37,324 nt of DNA from an uncultured Veillonellaceae bacterium (GCA_900314825.1 OMWS01000026.1:1-37324); one strand, 5' to 3'; counted from the stretch's first letter, positions 1 through 8,815 are shown. Program-made: numbers and translations. The notes: generated by a model from the sequence alone, not told the origin.

Positions 1-968
1 AGATAGTATCCATACGTCCAATCCTCATCAAAAATATACGCCTGCAACGTCGCCAACGGGTGCTTCCGCCAACCTTCCATCGGCCCGTCATGAATGAGAA
101 AGTTCTGCCGGCATCCCATCTGTGAAAGTGGTGCGCGCACAATGCCGATGAATTTCTGATAGCGGAAGCCACTCCTGAATTCCTCTTTTACCTCCGACGG
201 CCACTCGACACCGTGCCTGTCGTAAAAAATCGCAGGTGCCATGCGCTGCGGAAACGTGCGGCCGCAGGCAGCGTTTGCCGACAAGAAGAACGCCTTGAGC
301 CAGTCGGACATACTGTACATTTTCTGCGGCGACAAGCATTCGAGCAAGCCCTCGAGGAAAGGCTTCATCCGTTCTTCCGCCCGATACTTCAGCATATCGA
401 TCAGATTCCGTTTGAGGCAATTCCATTCTTTTTCATTTTTCGGATGGCACAGATGTTCCACGGCTTCGGCTGCTGTCTTACCTTCGCAGAACATCCGATA
501 AAGGTCTGGAAACGTCGCAAGTCCATGCCAGCCGATCGTGAGCAGATTTGGATGTCCGTCAAGGATCATGTTGAAAAAATCCGATCCTGAAAACCCGCAT
601 GGGATGCTGTCGACAATCTCCACGATCTCATCAATCGCGAGCCGCTCGGGTACATGTCGCTCGAAATGCTCCGCCCGCGCACGCCGCTCGTCTTCGGGGC
701 TCAACACGATGACGACTTTGCCGGAATGCGTCACCGTGCGCCAGCTCTCGCGCACTTTCGCCAGTTGAAACTCCTGCTCGGACGAATACCGCAAGTACAA
801 CCGATTGTCTGCACCAAACCTCTCGCTCGTGCGCAGGCGGTCACACATCCATGTCAATTCCTTGACATCATATGCATCTTCGAGAACGATTGGCTCCGGT
901 GAACCAAGCTGTGCGAGAAATTCTTTCAGATGCGATATTGGCCGCGTGCGTTTTATCTCATAATCCAT
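1..968 (-). CDS. Sulfotransferase-like protein, partial (C-terminus beyond the window)
   Basis: The frame stays open from an ATG at 968 to the window edge, giving 322 complete codons with no stop, so the gene continues past base 1. A GGGGA ribosome site lies 7 bases before the ATG, and the preceding methyltransferase gene stops 14 bases upstream, so it is the next gene of the operon. Two segments resemble the PAPS-binding motifs of sulfotransferases. Near residue 120, IPCGFSGSDFFNMILDGHPN resembles the 5'-phosphosulfate loop (usually PRSGT followed by hydrophobic residues and HPN). Near residue 280, KFIGIVRAPLSQ resembles the 3'-phosphate-binding VRDPxxxxxS motif. Both are degenerate, because the loop lacks the usual PRSGT. 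If active it would sulfate a sugar or protein of the glycan pathway. The N-terminal 110 residues match nothing I recognise. It could also be a non-enzymatic relative. Confidence 0.55.
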   Translation of the reverse strand, partial: MDYEIKRTRPISHLKEFLAQLGSPEPIVLEDAYDVKELTWMCDRLRTSERFGADNRLYLRYSSEQEFQLAKVRESWRTVTHSGKVVIVLSPEDERRARAEHFERHVPERLAIDEIVEIVDSIPCGFSGSDFFNMILDGHPNLLTIGWHGLATFPDLYRMFCEGKTAAEAVEHLCHPKNEKEWNCLKRNLIDMLKYRAEERMKPFLEGLLECLSPQKMYSMSDWLKAFFLSANAACGRTFPQRMAPAIFYDRHGVEWPSEVKEEFRSGFRYQKFIGIVRAPLSQMGCRQNFLIHDGPMEGWRKHPLATLQAYIFDEDWTYGYY

Positions 969-982
969 CGATATCCCCATTC

Positions 983-2173
983 TTAATATGCCAGATACAA
1001 TCGCGCCTTCTCCACGCCCTGCGCGGACAACTCCGCATAAATCTCTTTTGCATACTTGCTGCTGGCTATAACAATATCTTTTTCCGCCACGCATGCGAGG
1101 TCTTGTGGACGCAAAATCGTCCGATGGAAGAGTTCTTGTCCCGATTTCCCCTTGTCACAAATCTGGAACGAATCCACGCCTTCTTCCAGCAGCTGCTCCA
1201 TGTATTTCATTCCGTCGGTGCCGGCGCCATAGACGATAAACGCCTCATCTTTGTGCGCTCGGGAATCAAACGCCGGCACCCCTACCATTTTACGCAAAAA
1301 CCAATATCCCATCTCCGCTTTGCTCGGCACCATCGGTGTCGTGAGGATCGCCCGATTCATTTTCACTACGCTATCGAACAGCCATGCGGCCTCCTCGTCT
1401 AGCATTTTGATGATAGCCGCACGATAAATCCGAAGCTGCTCTTCGCTCGGAAGCATGAGCCACGTATGCGAGAGCGCGCTGACGACCGTCGCGATGTTCT
1501 CACGCGTATCCTGTGAAACACGAAATGCGCCGATGTTTGGAAAACCGCCGCGCTGCTGTGCCGTCGGGTCTTCCTGAAAATATTTCGTTTCCGCCACAAC
1601 GCTGTCGAACAAATATTTCGTTGCTGTCGCAGCGTCCGAGTATCTCGTCCGTTTCCGGTTCTGCGAACGGAAATTATTCACCAGATCATGCAGGACAACC
1701 ACGGCACCGTCGCGCAAGTACGGCAAGAGTGTCAAGAAATCCAACACCTCTCCCGGCAGGCAATGCACCGTATCGAGCACGAGGACATCGATATCCCCGC
1801 CGATATCTTCCATCTGCTCGATTGCCAGCCGTCCAAGATACGTTTTCTGGTTGGCATGCGGGAGATGCAGCTTCGCCTCCTCGGCAAGGTAACCCGAAGC
1901 CTTGCTGTCATCACGATAAAAGCGCTCCGCCAGATCAACGGAATGCAGGGCATACGGCTCGCCGAGCAGTTCCATACACTGCATGATGATTGCAGTTGTC
2001 CCTCCCCCAGCGACACCGACTTCCAAAATCTTTCTTGGACGGACACTTCGCAACACACCGCAGAGGAACGCTGATTCGAAAGAACTCATTTCCGGCTCGC
2101 CTTCCGGCACGTTCAGTTTCGGCAGAATCTGCTGTCGCGGCTCTTCATAGAGCTCGATGGATTGATAATACAT
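983..2173 (-). CDS. Class I SAM-dependent methyltransferase with C-terminal Rossmann-like module
   Basis: This 396-residue protein has two parts. Residues about 35-210 form a class I methyltransferase of the Methyltransf_24 type. The glycine-rich SAM loop is ILEVGVAGGGTT, the acidic residue after strand 2 is in HSVDLAE, and VLVLDTVH and VVVLHDLVNN follow, as in cephalosporin-hydroxylase-like and O-methyltransferases of glycan clusters. Residues about 310-396 hold a second small Rossmann-like module that starts FIVYGAGTDG and resembles the N-terminal domain of PglD-type sugar acetyltransferases. A GAGGTG ribosome site precedes the ATG. It follows another methyltransferase by about 40 bases and precedes the sulfotransferase-like gene by 14. 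The likely role is methylation of a glycan sugar or its substituent; the substrate is unknown. Confidence 0.75.
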   Translation of the reverse strand: MYYQSIELYEEPRQQILPKLNVPEGEPEMSSFESAFLCGVLRSVRPRKILEVGVAGGGTTAIIMQCMELLGEPYALHSVDLAERFYRDDSKASGYLAEEAKLHLPHANQKTYLGRLAIEQMEDIGGDIDVLVLDTVHCLPGEVLDFLTLLPYLRDGAVVVLHDLVNNFRSQNRKRTRYSDAATATKYLFDSVVAETKYFQEDPTAQQRGGFPNIGAFRVSQDTRENIATVVSALSHTWLMLPSEEQLRIYRAAIIKMLDEEAAWLFDSVVKMNRAILTTPMVPSKAEMGYWFLRKMVGVPAFDSRAHKDEAFIVYGAGTDGMKYMEQLLEEGVDSFQICDKGKSGQELFHRTILRPQDLACVAEKDIVIASSKYAKEIYAELSAQGVEKARLYLAY

Positions 2174-2213
2174 ACTTTCACCTCATTCAATTATTGAAAA
2201 TCATACGCGCCAT

Positions 2214-3239
2214 TCATGATGCCACCGTAATGACAAGATCAATCCTCCGATGGATGCGGAGTTTCCCCTTGACTCGATGCACCTGCACACGATCACCCTC
2301 GCGGTCGAAAATCTTTACGGGGAGATTGCCCAATTCCGCCAAGACCATGTCCTTCGTGATGAAGTTCAGGGTATCGAATATCTCAAGGCTCTCATGCTGC
2401 TCCGTCAGATACGTACGCCATTCCTCCAGATGATCGACGATGGACAATCCATTGTCTAACCCATAATGTTCTTCATACGTGTTCCGATAATCCGGCGCGT
2501 TCAGGAGGATGACGCCGCCCTGCCGCGTGACCCGTACCATCTCCCGCAGGCAGGCTTTCCAGTCTGTCACGTGCTCCAAAACATACCAGCACGTCACGAC
2601 ATCGAAGAAACGATCCTTAAACGGTAGCTGCTCCCCATACCCCCAGACAAATCTCTTTTTCCACTCCTGCGGAAATGAAAAATCATCGATCTTCTGCTTG
2701 CAAAAATCAGCTTTCCATTGGCAGCAATCCAAACCATATCCATCAACGCCCAGCAACAAAGCATGGAAAAGGGATGTCCCGCACCCGCAGCCCATATCAA
2801 GGTATTTCTTCCCAGCGACAAAGAGCGGTTCGAACGAGGAATCCTGATAATGCCACCTCATATGGTTCATCCAAGCATTCTTCACATCCCGCCCCGTATA
2901 TTGGCCGATTGACCGCTCCGCAATATGCTGATCCATGATCTGCCTGCTCGGGCAATTCAGCTGCCAAGCATAGAGATCTTCAAAATAAACATACGAATGC
3001 AACCCCATCGTTTCCAGTTGCATGACCGCCGGAGCAAAGTCCAGCATGGTAATGATGATGCGGATATCCGGATATGCTTTCGCATGCTCGACGGGATAAA
3101 CCGTAAAATGAGAGGTTCCCCCCCATTTTTTAGAATCGTTGTCGATAAAAAATAAAATTTCCTTATCAAAGCGAAGCATCTGTGCGCACTGTTTCCCGAT
3201 CTTTCCTGCGCCGAACAAAATAACAGGTTCTTTTCCCAT
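2214..3239 (-). CDS. Rossmann-like module fused to class I SAM methyltransferase
   Basis: The first 95 residues begin MGKEPVILFGAGKIGKQ and contain FFIDND, a small Rossmann-like module like that at the end of the next protein. A Methyltransf_11-type domain follows, with SAM motif YLDMGCGCGTS, motif IV FDVVTCWYVLEHV and post-motif VTRQGGVILLNAPD. I place the start at 3239, where a strong AAGGAGG ribosome site lies 8 bases upstream. A longer frame opening at 3299 would overlap the end of the upstream transferase gene and has no comparable site. The protein is then 341 residues. A 7-G tract (3118-3124) falls in frame inside the Rossmann-like module. The substrate is unknown, probably a nucleotide sugar or lipid-linked glycan. 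Confidence 0.75.
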   Translation of the reverse strand: MGKEPVILFGAGKIGKQCAQMLRFDKEILFFIDNDSKKWGGTSHFTVYPVEHAKAYPDIRIIITMLDFAPAVMQLETMGLHSYVYFEDLYAWQLNCPSRQIMDQHIAERSIGQYTGRDVKNAWMNHMRWHYQDSSFEPLFVAGKKYLDMGCGCGTSLFHALLLGVDGYGLDCCQWKADFCKQKIDDFSFPQEWKKRFVWGYGEQLPFKDRFFDVVTCWYVLEHVTDWKACLREMVRVTRQGGVILLNAPDYRNTYEEHYGLDNGLSIVDHLEEWRTYLTEQHESLEIFDTLNFITKDMVLAELGNLPVKIFDREGDRVQVHRVKGKLRIHRRIDLVITVAS

Positions 3240-3274
3240 CTGATACGCCTCCTTAAAAAACTTTCTAAGTTCCC

Positions 3275-4780
3275 TCACAATTCCAGCAGCTGCTTCCATT
3301 CTTTTAACCGCACATCCGCATCAAAAATAGATTTGATCCGCTCGTAGTTCTGCTCCACATACCGTTGCTCCTGGAAGATGCGGACATCGTCCCCGATCTC
3401 GTCAAGCGCGTACAAACCGAATCCGAAATTCTTCCACGTCTCGTACGACTGCGTATGCCGCTCGAAAAAGAAATTGACGCCCATGTAGGCCATCATGCGG
3501 ATGGATGTGTGCGATGCATCCTCTGTCAGATAAAAGACGGCCGCATCCATCTGGTTCAAGAACGCGACGTATGCATCCGCTTCCATGAATTCCCGCATGG
3601 AATGGAACTGGCCGCCGAAAATCGCCCGGCCTTTCGCCTCGATCTCCTCGCGGTAATCCATGTCGCCATACGACGTGATGGCGTAGACCTCGATCTTGCC
3701 GGCAAACGGCGCGAGCAGATCCAAGATTTCCGTCACGCGGTTGTATTCCCGGTAGCACGAATGGTTGATCAAGATATGCGGCACTTGGTTCTTCGGCTTC
3801 GGCGGACGCGGGAACGGCATCGTGTAGTCGACGTTCCAGAAGGGCGCGATCTTGATGTCGCGGTCGAGGATGTCCGTGTCCAAAAAGGATTTCAAAACGT
3901 CTTCCATGCCGCCCTTCCAGAGAATCACGCGGCAATGGCGAAGCGCGCGCTCGATATTCGCCGCATTGGACGGAGCGCGCCCGAATCTGCCGGACCACGG
4001 GAGCAGGATCCCCTTTTCCTTCAAAATCTCCCGCCGCTCGTGCAGGAGCTCCCGCATCGCGGGGCTCAGGAACTCCCCGTGGATGATGACGCGCTCCGCG
4101 CTGCGGAGCAGCCGGTCAAACGATGCGATGCGCGCGTCGGCCTCCGCGTCATAGGCGAACGGCCCGTCCAGGAGCAGCACGTTGTGCTGTTTCCTGTCCA
4201 TCCGTTCATACAAATCCCACAAGTGGTAGCCGTCGAGCGGGTTCGCGCTGCCGAACGAATGGACGACGAACATATGCTCCCGCATGTCAAAGCCCAGCCT
4301 CAATTGCTCCATCAGCGGGACGATGAACTTCTGGTCGGGGATCACATGCACGTAGCGGTACGTCCCCTGCGGCACGAACGCGCGCCCCGCCCGGCCGTAG
4401 AACTCCGCCGCCGCCCGCATCTCCGGCGAAAGCGCCGATGTCGGCGCCGGCACGTAGAACCACTGCGTATATCCGAGCTTGCGGAGCTGCGGCCAGAGGT
4501 GCGCGCGGTCGCGCAAGACTGTCAGGACGACGACGTCCTCCGCGAAAAACGGCGCGACGACGGGGATGCCGCACGCATCCGTCCCCTGCGCCTCCGGATT
4601 GTTGTCGAAAATCCCAGTGACCCGCTGGCCGAGCGGCAGCGAAAAAATCATCCCGTTCGACTTCGAATTGCCGAAGAGAAACATCCGCTTCCCCCGCACG
4701 GCGGATTGCAGCTCCGCCAGATCGACCTTCCGCCACGCATGGTCATAAATGACTGGCTGTTTTTTGTCTTGCTTGTTCAC
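3275..4780 (-). CDS. WecF-like (GT56-like) glycosyltransferase with N-terminal Rossmann-like region
   Basis: The C-terminal two thirds follow the pattern of WecF, the TDP-Fuc4NAc:lipid II transferase of enterobacterial common antigen. A segment HVIPDQKF opens the domain. IPHILINHSCYREYNR-type sequence near residue 350 matches the WecF sugar-nucleotide region, and MEADAYVAFLNQMDAAVFYL matches its EFDAYLALLRQCDLGYF stretch. The N-terminal 120 residues hold FLFGNSKSNG and GIFDNN, again resembling the small Rossmann modules of the next two proteins. I prefer the GTG at 4780, preceded by GGGGTGATGAT; a TTG at 4801 would add 7 residues directly after the TOPRIM gene's stop. With RffA and a WecD-like GNAT in the window, a Fuc4NAc-type donor is an attractive inference. 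The family call is by eye and moderate. Confidence 0.55.
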   Translation of the reverse strand: MNKQDKKQPVIYDHAWRKVDLAELQSAVRGKRMFLFGNSKSNGMIFSLPLGQRVTGIFDNNPEAQGTDACGIPVVAPFFAEDVVVLTVLRDRAHLWPQLRKLGYTQWFYVPAPTSALSPEMRAAAEFYGRAGRAFVPQGTYRYVHVIPDQKFIVPLMEQLRLGFDMREHMFVVHSFGSANPLDGYHLWDLYERMDRKQHNVLLLDGPFAYDAEADARIASFDRLLRSAERVIIHGEFLSPAMRELLHERREILKEKGILLPWSGRFGRAPSNAANIERALRHCRVILWKGGMEDVLKSFLDTDILDRDIKIAPFWNVDYTMPFPRPPKPKNQVPHILINHSCYREYNRVTEILDLLAPFAGKIEVYAITSYGDMDYREEIEAKGRAIFGGQFHSMREFMEADAYVAFLNQMDAAVFYLTEDASHTSIRMMAYMGVNFFFERHTQSYETWKNFGFGLYALDEIGDDVRIFQEQRYVEQNYERIKSIFDADVRLKEWKQLLEL

Positions 4781-4802
4781 ATCATCACCCCACAAGGACA
4801 AA

Positions 4803-5573
4803 TCAAAGATCTCTCAAAAAGCGAAATTGTTCCTGTCTTTTATCATTCTGGAACACTTTCCAATCAACACTTCCAATCAAGCGGTTCAATGGTTGAAACG
4901 CTTTTTCGGGGTGGACAACCGACAGAAACAGCGCAAACCGCGCTTTGATCTGGTCACGGCGACGGTGAAGATACTGCGTCTCAGGAGGTTTGATGCGCCC
5001 GATCATGGCATCGATCTCCCGTACGACCTTCTGATTGTCCCTGCGCACGTCTGCTTCCGCCGCATTGCACAACTGCTCCAAAACAAAGGTTTCCAGAGCC
5101 CCTTCATGATCCAACGGAATCAGCACGCCGCAATATTTCATCTCATAAGATATGCCGTCCTGCCCCTGGAGATGAAAGACCTCCCACTCCGCCTGATAAA
5201 TCCGTCGACGGTTCCCTTCAGCTCCGCCATATTCCTGCCGACACAACGCGTCCAGCAACGTCTGCATCATCGTTTCCGATTTTGCATCATCATGATCCGC
5301 CAGGACTACGACCCTATCAAACCGATCGGATGCCAACGCCAATTGATTGATGTGCAGGACTTCCTGCAATGCCTCCGTGAAATCATGACCTCCCACCCAA
5401 GTGATCGCAATCTCTTTCCCGGATGCATTATCATACCAACAGGTTTCTTCTGTACAGTCCAATTGCGTTTTAGGGTCTTTTGTATATGCAATTCCGCACA
5501 ATCGTTCGAGGTAATAGCTGAGCAAAATTGCATCGGTCTCTCCTTCGCATAGTATGATGCTTCTCCCCATCAT
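4803..5573 (-). CDS. TOPRIM-domain (DUF3226/OLD-type) protein
   Basis: This 256-residue protein begins with SIILCEGETDAILLSYYLE, the conserved Glu motif of TOPRIM domains, and has VVVLADHDDAKSE near residue 90, the metal-binding DxD motif. PLDHEGALETFVLEQL near 150 is typical of DUF3226-like TOPRIM proteins. TOPRIM domains of this class cut or nick nucleic acids with a metal ion. Its start overlaps the stop of the upstream ATPase gene as ATGATG, with GGAG just before, so the two are translationally coupled. The arrangement looks like an OLD nuclease split into separate ATPase and TOPRIM chains, as in several anti-phage systems. A defence role is inferred from the pair, not shown. It interrupts the glycan operon and seems less GC-rich than its neighbours. 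Confidence 0.75.
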   Translation of the reverse strand: MMGRSIILCEGETDAILLSYYLERLCGIAYTKDPKTQLDCTEETCWYDNASGKEIAITWVGGHDFTEALQEVLHINQLALASDRFDRVVVLADHDDAKSETMMQTLLDALCRQEYGGAEGNRRRIYQAEWEVFHLQGQDGISYEMKYCGVLIPLDHEGALETFVLEQLCNAAEADVRRDNQKVVREIDAMIGRIKPPETQYLHRRRDQIKARFALFLSVVHPEKAFQPLNRLIGSVDWKVFQNDKRQEQFRFLRDL

Positions 5574-6661
5574 CTCAACTCCAGCTGATATTTACGGGCG
5601 TCAAAAACATTCCGCCCCTGTAATTGGCGCACTTGCACACGCCCTTGTCCATCATTCCTCATGGTCGTGACAGAAAAATCCTCTGTCCCTGCCTCGTTTG
5701 CTGCCGATAAAAAATGATCCAAGAATTCCAGATTATGGGTCGTCATGAAAACCTGCGCATCGTATTTCACGGCGTATCGGATCAGGTTTCTGCAAAACGG
5801 CTCCTGCGCCCCCGGATGGAGCGTTGCATCCACCTCATCGATGCAAAAAATCCCGCCAGGATTCAAGACAATCACACCCAGGATATAGTACCAACGTTGC
5901 AGTCCCTCGCCAAAGGCATACAACGGCAACAGCCTGCCGCTGCGAAGTTTCAAGCTGATCGGTGCCGACATGGCATCCGGATAGGGGATGGACTCGAGGT
6001 TTTCTACATCTGGAAACACTTCTTGAAAATCCTGCAGAAAGGCCTCCATCCGCCCCTTGGTTTTCAATTCCCGATAAATCTTGATGGTATCGCTCTGGTT
6101 TTGATGTCCGAGGAGGCCGATGTACCGTGCCATCTTGTTGGGGGGATAGACGGGAATCGCAGCCATCGGCACCCCGATATCAAACGTCCGATTTTTTTCT
6201 TCTGAAATAATCTGCCAGCGTGCTACAACCTGCTCCGGCATCGGCCTCAATTGATGATTTTCTACGATGAATGAAAGTCCCGGCATCATCAAACGCTCTG
6301 TCGCATTGCTTTCCGAAGTATTTCCCATCATCCGGACCCTGTGACGAAAGGTTCGTGTCATTCCGTCCTCTTCCCGTCCAAGAAAATGCATTTCATCCGC
6401 ATCTGTAGATATTTCATGAAAAGAGGTCTTGATGTTGTCCGACAAGCTATATGCAGTCATTTGCCCCATCTGATAATCCCTGCTGACGGCAATCGAAAAA
6501 AACGGGGCGAGGTTGAACCCGCAAGCCCAGCCGAAAACACTCGCCAGCAGCGATGTCTTGCCGACATTATTGTCTCCAACAAAGAAATTGAATCGCTTCA
6601 AATGATCCAACCGCAATCGATCAAACTTTCGATACCCTTTGACCTCAAAAGTTTGCAGCAT
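5570..6661 (-). CDS. AAA15/OLD-like ATPase, partner of TOPRIM protein
   Basis: This is a 363-residue SMC/ABC-like ATPase. Walker A is GDNNVGKTS (residues about 29-37), a signature-like segment AFGEGLQRWYYIL precedes Walker B GGIFCIDEVDATLHP, and the switch His is in FMTTHNLEFLDHF. The C-terminal QLQGRNVFDARKYQLELR is a tail I associate with ATPases paired with small TOPRIM nucleases. GGAGG lies 8 bases before the ATG. The gene starts 23 bases after the RffA stop and overlaps its TOPRIM partner by 4 bases. It is expected to bind and hydrolyse ATP and regulate the nuclease. Nothing in it points to glycan work, so I read it as an accessory, probably defence-related, guest in the operon. Confidence 0.8.
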   Translation of the reverse strand: MLQTFEVKGYRKFDRLRLDHLKRFNFFVGDNNVGKTSLLASVFGWACGFNLAPFFSIAVSRDYQMGQMTAYSLSDNIKTSFHEISTDADEMHFLGREEDGMTRTFRHRVRMMGNTSESNATERLMMPGLSFIVENHQLRPMPEQVVARWQIISEEKNRTFDIGVPMAAIPVYPPNKMARYIGLLGHQNQSDTIKIYRELKTKGRMEAFLQDFQEVFPDVENLESIPYPDAMSAPISLKLRSGRLLPLYAFGEGLQRWYYILGVIVLNPGGIFCIDEVDATLHPGAQEPFCRNLIRYAVKYDAQVFMTTHNLEFLDHFLSAANEAGTEDFSVTTMRNDGQGRVQVRQLQGRNVFDARKYQLELR

Positions 6662-6684
6662 AAAGCAACCTCCACCTCACATAT

Positions 6685-7833
6685 TCATTGGAAGGAATCC
6701 TCCACCCCGTAAAACGCATACACCGCCGCAACGACCCGCCGCACGTCCTCTTCCGTCAGCCCGTAGTACATCGGCAGCCGCACGAGGCGGTCGCTTTCTT
6801 GCGTCGTGTAGCGGTCCGTGCCGTGGAAGCGGCCGTATTTGCGGCCGGCGATGGCCGAGTGGAGCGGGACGTAGTGGAAGAGCGCGATGACGCCGTGCGC
6901 TTTCAGGTATGCAATGAGCGCCGTGCGCTCTTCGATGTCCTTTGCTTTCACGAAGAAGAGATGCGCGTTCATCGCGCAGCCCTCCGGCACGACGGGGAGT
7001 TCGACCCTGCCTTTTTCCGCGAGCGGCGACAGGAGCGTCTCATAGAGATGCCATGAGCGCAGGCGGTCCTCATTGATCTCGTCCGCGATCTCGAGCTGCG
7101 GCCAGAGCAGTGCCGCCGAGAGGTCGCTCGGCAGGTACGATGAGCCGACATCGACCCACGAATACTTGTCGATCTGTCCGCGCAGGAACTGCGAGCGGTT
7201 CGTGCCCTTCTCGCGCAGGATCTCCGCGCGCTCGATGAGCTCCTGCCGATTCACGGCAATCGCGCCGCCCTCTCCCATACTGTAGTTCTTCGTCTCGTGG
7301 AACGACAAGCAGCCGAAATCGCCGATCGTGCCGAGCGCCCGGCCTTTGTACGTCGCCATCATGCCCTGCGCCGCGTCCTCGACGACGAGCAGATTGTGCC
7401 GCCGCGCGATATCCATGACCGCATCCATCTCGCACGCCACGCCGCCGTAATGCACGACCGCAATCACGCGCGTTTTCGGCGTGATCGCCGCCTCGATCAG
7501 ACGCTCGTCGATGTTCATCGTATCCGGCCGGATATCGACAAACACCGGCACGGCGCCGCGCAATACGAACGCATTCGCCGTCGAGCAAAACGTATACGAC
7601 GGCAAGATCACCTCGTCGCCCGGCTCAAGATCGCAAAGAATCGCCGCCATCTCCAGCGCCGCCGAGCACGAAGGCGTCAGCATCACGCGCCTTGCGTGCA
7701 TCCGCTGCTCCATCCATTCCTCGCATTTCGCAGCGTAGCCCGCATTGCCGCGGAGGTTTCCATGACGGAAATCATCCTCGATGCAGGCGAGAGATTCGTC
7801 GAATTTCGGTGGGATATTAAACGGTATCGTCAT
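6685..7833 (-). CDS. rffA: dTDP-4-amino-4,6-dideoxygalactose transaminase RffA/WecE
   Basis: This is a PLP-dependent sugar aminotransferase of the DegT/DnrJ/EryC1/StrS family, very close by eye to WecE (RffA) of enterobacterial common antigen synthesis. Shared stretches include LTPSCSAALEMAAILCDLEP, RGAVPVFVDIRPDTMNIDE, EDAAQGMMATYKGRALGTIG and SFHETKNYSMGEGGA, with the PLP lysine at about residue 182. It converts dTDP-4-keto-6-deoxyglucose to dTDP-4-amino-4,6-dideoxygalactose. The start is ATG 7833, giving 382 residues beginning MTIPFNIPP like WecE, with GGAGG 7 bases upstream; the ATGs at 7839 and 7860 are too close to or ahead of that site. It overlaps the end of the ATP-grasp gene by 17 bases. 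Genes for making the keto-sugar (rmlA/rmlB type) are not in the window. Confidence 0.92.
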   Translation of the reverse strand: MTIPFNIPPKFDESLACIEDDFRHGNLRGNAGYAAKCEEWMEQRMHARRVMLTPSCSAALEMAAILCDLEPGDEVILPSYTFCSTANAFVLRGAVPVFVDIRPDTMNIDERLIEAAITPKTRVIAVVHYGGVACEMDAVMDIARRHNLLVVEDAAQGMMATYKGRALGTIGDFGCLSFHETKNYSMGEGGAIAVNRQELIERAEILREKGTNRSQFLRGQIDKYSWVDVGSSYLPSDLSAALLWPQLEIADEINEDRLRSWHLYETLLSPLAEKGRVELPVVPEGCAMNAHLFFVKAKDIEERTALIAYLKAHGVIALFHYVPLHSAIAGRKYGRFHGTDRYTTQESDRLVRLPMYYGLTEEDVRRVVAAVYAFYGVEDSFQ

Positions 7834-8815
7834 GCTCATTCCTCCAGACAATCTCTTCATTCAATTCCCGAATACCGACAAAGGATTGTTCCGGCAATTG
7901 AAACGGAATCGTAAGATCCTCTTGCGAAAGGCTTTGCAACCACCATCGCGCATCCTCGAATCCCAGCTGGCGGCGGAAATTCACGGTTCCCGACAAGCGC
8001 GGATTGCACTCAAACACATAAAACACGCCATTCTCTTCGCGCATCTGCAAATCAATCGAACCGTGCAACTTGATATGCGCGGCGATCTTTGTGCAAATCG
8101 CAAAAATTTTCTCCTGATACTCCGGACGCGCCAATTCAATGAACGATGTATAACCCGCCTTTGACAATATCCGCCGTAGCGGCAATGCGACGACGTGCCG
8201 CCCGCCATCACCGGAAAACACGGGAACGGTATACTCCGAATCCGGCGTGCCGACACAACGTTGAATAATTTGATCGCCTTTTCGATCCAGCCAACGCGCG
8301 AGCTCTGCTTCATCGTGAGCGATGCGGAGGCTCTTGCTCCCGCAACTGAACGCATCCTTCAGCACGAGTGGGAACGTCCCTTGCTCTTGATATTCTGCTG
8401 CGCGCCATGTCGGGAGGAATGGCAGCCCCAAGGATTGCAGCAGACCTTGCGTCTTTTTCTTGTCAAAAAATACATCATACACAGCCGCATCATGAAGGAA
8501 CAGGCGGATGCCCTGCGCTTCGATTACGTTCCTGCGACGGCTCAGCGCCGCGATTTCCTGCTCGTTCGACGGGACGATGACATCGATGTGACACGTTTCC
8601 GCAATATCCAGGAGCGCATGGAGGTATGGTTCTTCTTCCTTGCACGGCGGCACCTGGAAGCATCGCTCCACCTTGTTCATGCCGCAAGGATATGGATACA
8701 TATCACAACCATAGAGATGCCCGACTTCCGGCGCAACCTCGGGCTGCAAGCATTTCAAGATGCTGTTGCCAACGTCACCGCTGACCGCCGTCACCAACAC
8801 ATTCTTTTTCCACAT
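7817..8815 (-). CDS. ATP-grasp family ligase
   Basis: This 332-residue protein has the layout of ATP-grasp enzymes of the carbamoyl-phosphate-synthase-like type. A Rossmann-like preATP-grasp domain begins KNVLVTAVSGDVGNSILKCL and includes DVIVPSNEQEIAAL. The ATP-binding lysine region FPLVLKDAFSCGSKSLRI follows near residue 160, then the metal-binding segment GSIDLQMREENGVFYVFECN and NPRLSGT near 280. Such enzymes join a carboxylate to an amine or similar nucleophile through an acyl phosphate. Next to RffA, which makes an amino sugar, amide formation on that amino group is one possibility, but this is speculation. GGAGG lies about 10 bases before the ATG. It overlaps both neighbours: 41 bases with the upstream phosphoesterase gene and 17 with rffA. 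Confidence 0.8.
   Translation of the reverse strand: MWKKNVLVTAVSGDVGNSILKCLQPEVAPEVGHLYGCDMYPYPCGMNKVERCFQVPPCKEEEPYLHALLDIAETCHIDVIVPSNEQEIAALSRRRNVIEAQGIRLFLHDAAVYDVFFDKKKTQGLLQSLGLPFLPTWRAAEYQEQGTFPLVLKDAFSCGSKSLRIAHDEAELARWLDRKGDQIIQRCVGTPDSEYTVPVFSGDGGRHVVALPLRRILSKAGYTSFIELARPEYQEKIFAICTKIAAHIKLHGSIDLQMREENGVFYVFECNPRLSGTVNFRRQLGFEDARWWLQSLSQEDLTIPFQLPEQSFVGIRELNEEIVWRNEHDDTV

Noticed and set aside
88..426. Minus-strand 112-codon frame near the start of the window
   Set aside because: It is out of frame with the open frame that runs from 968 to the edge, which has a good start, ribosome site and sulfotransferase-like motifs.
3365..4948. Plus-strand open frame of 527 codons opposite the WecF-like gene
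   Set aside because: Antisense shadow of a well-supported gene, Arg-rich with no motif, and it crosses into the TOPRIM gene.
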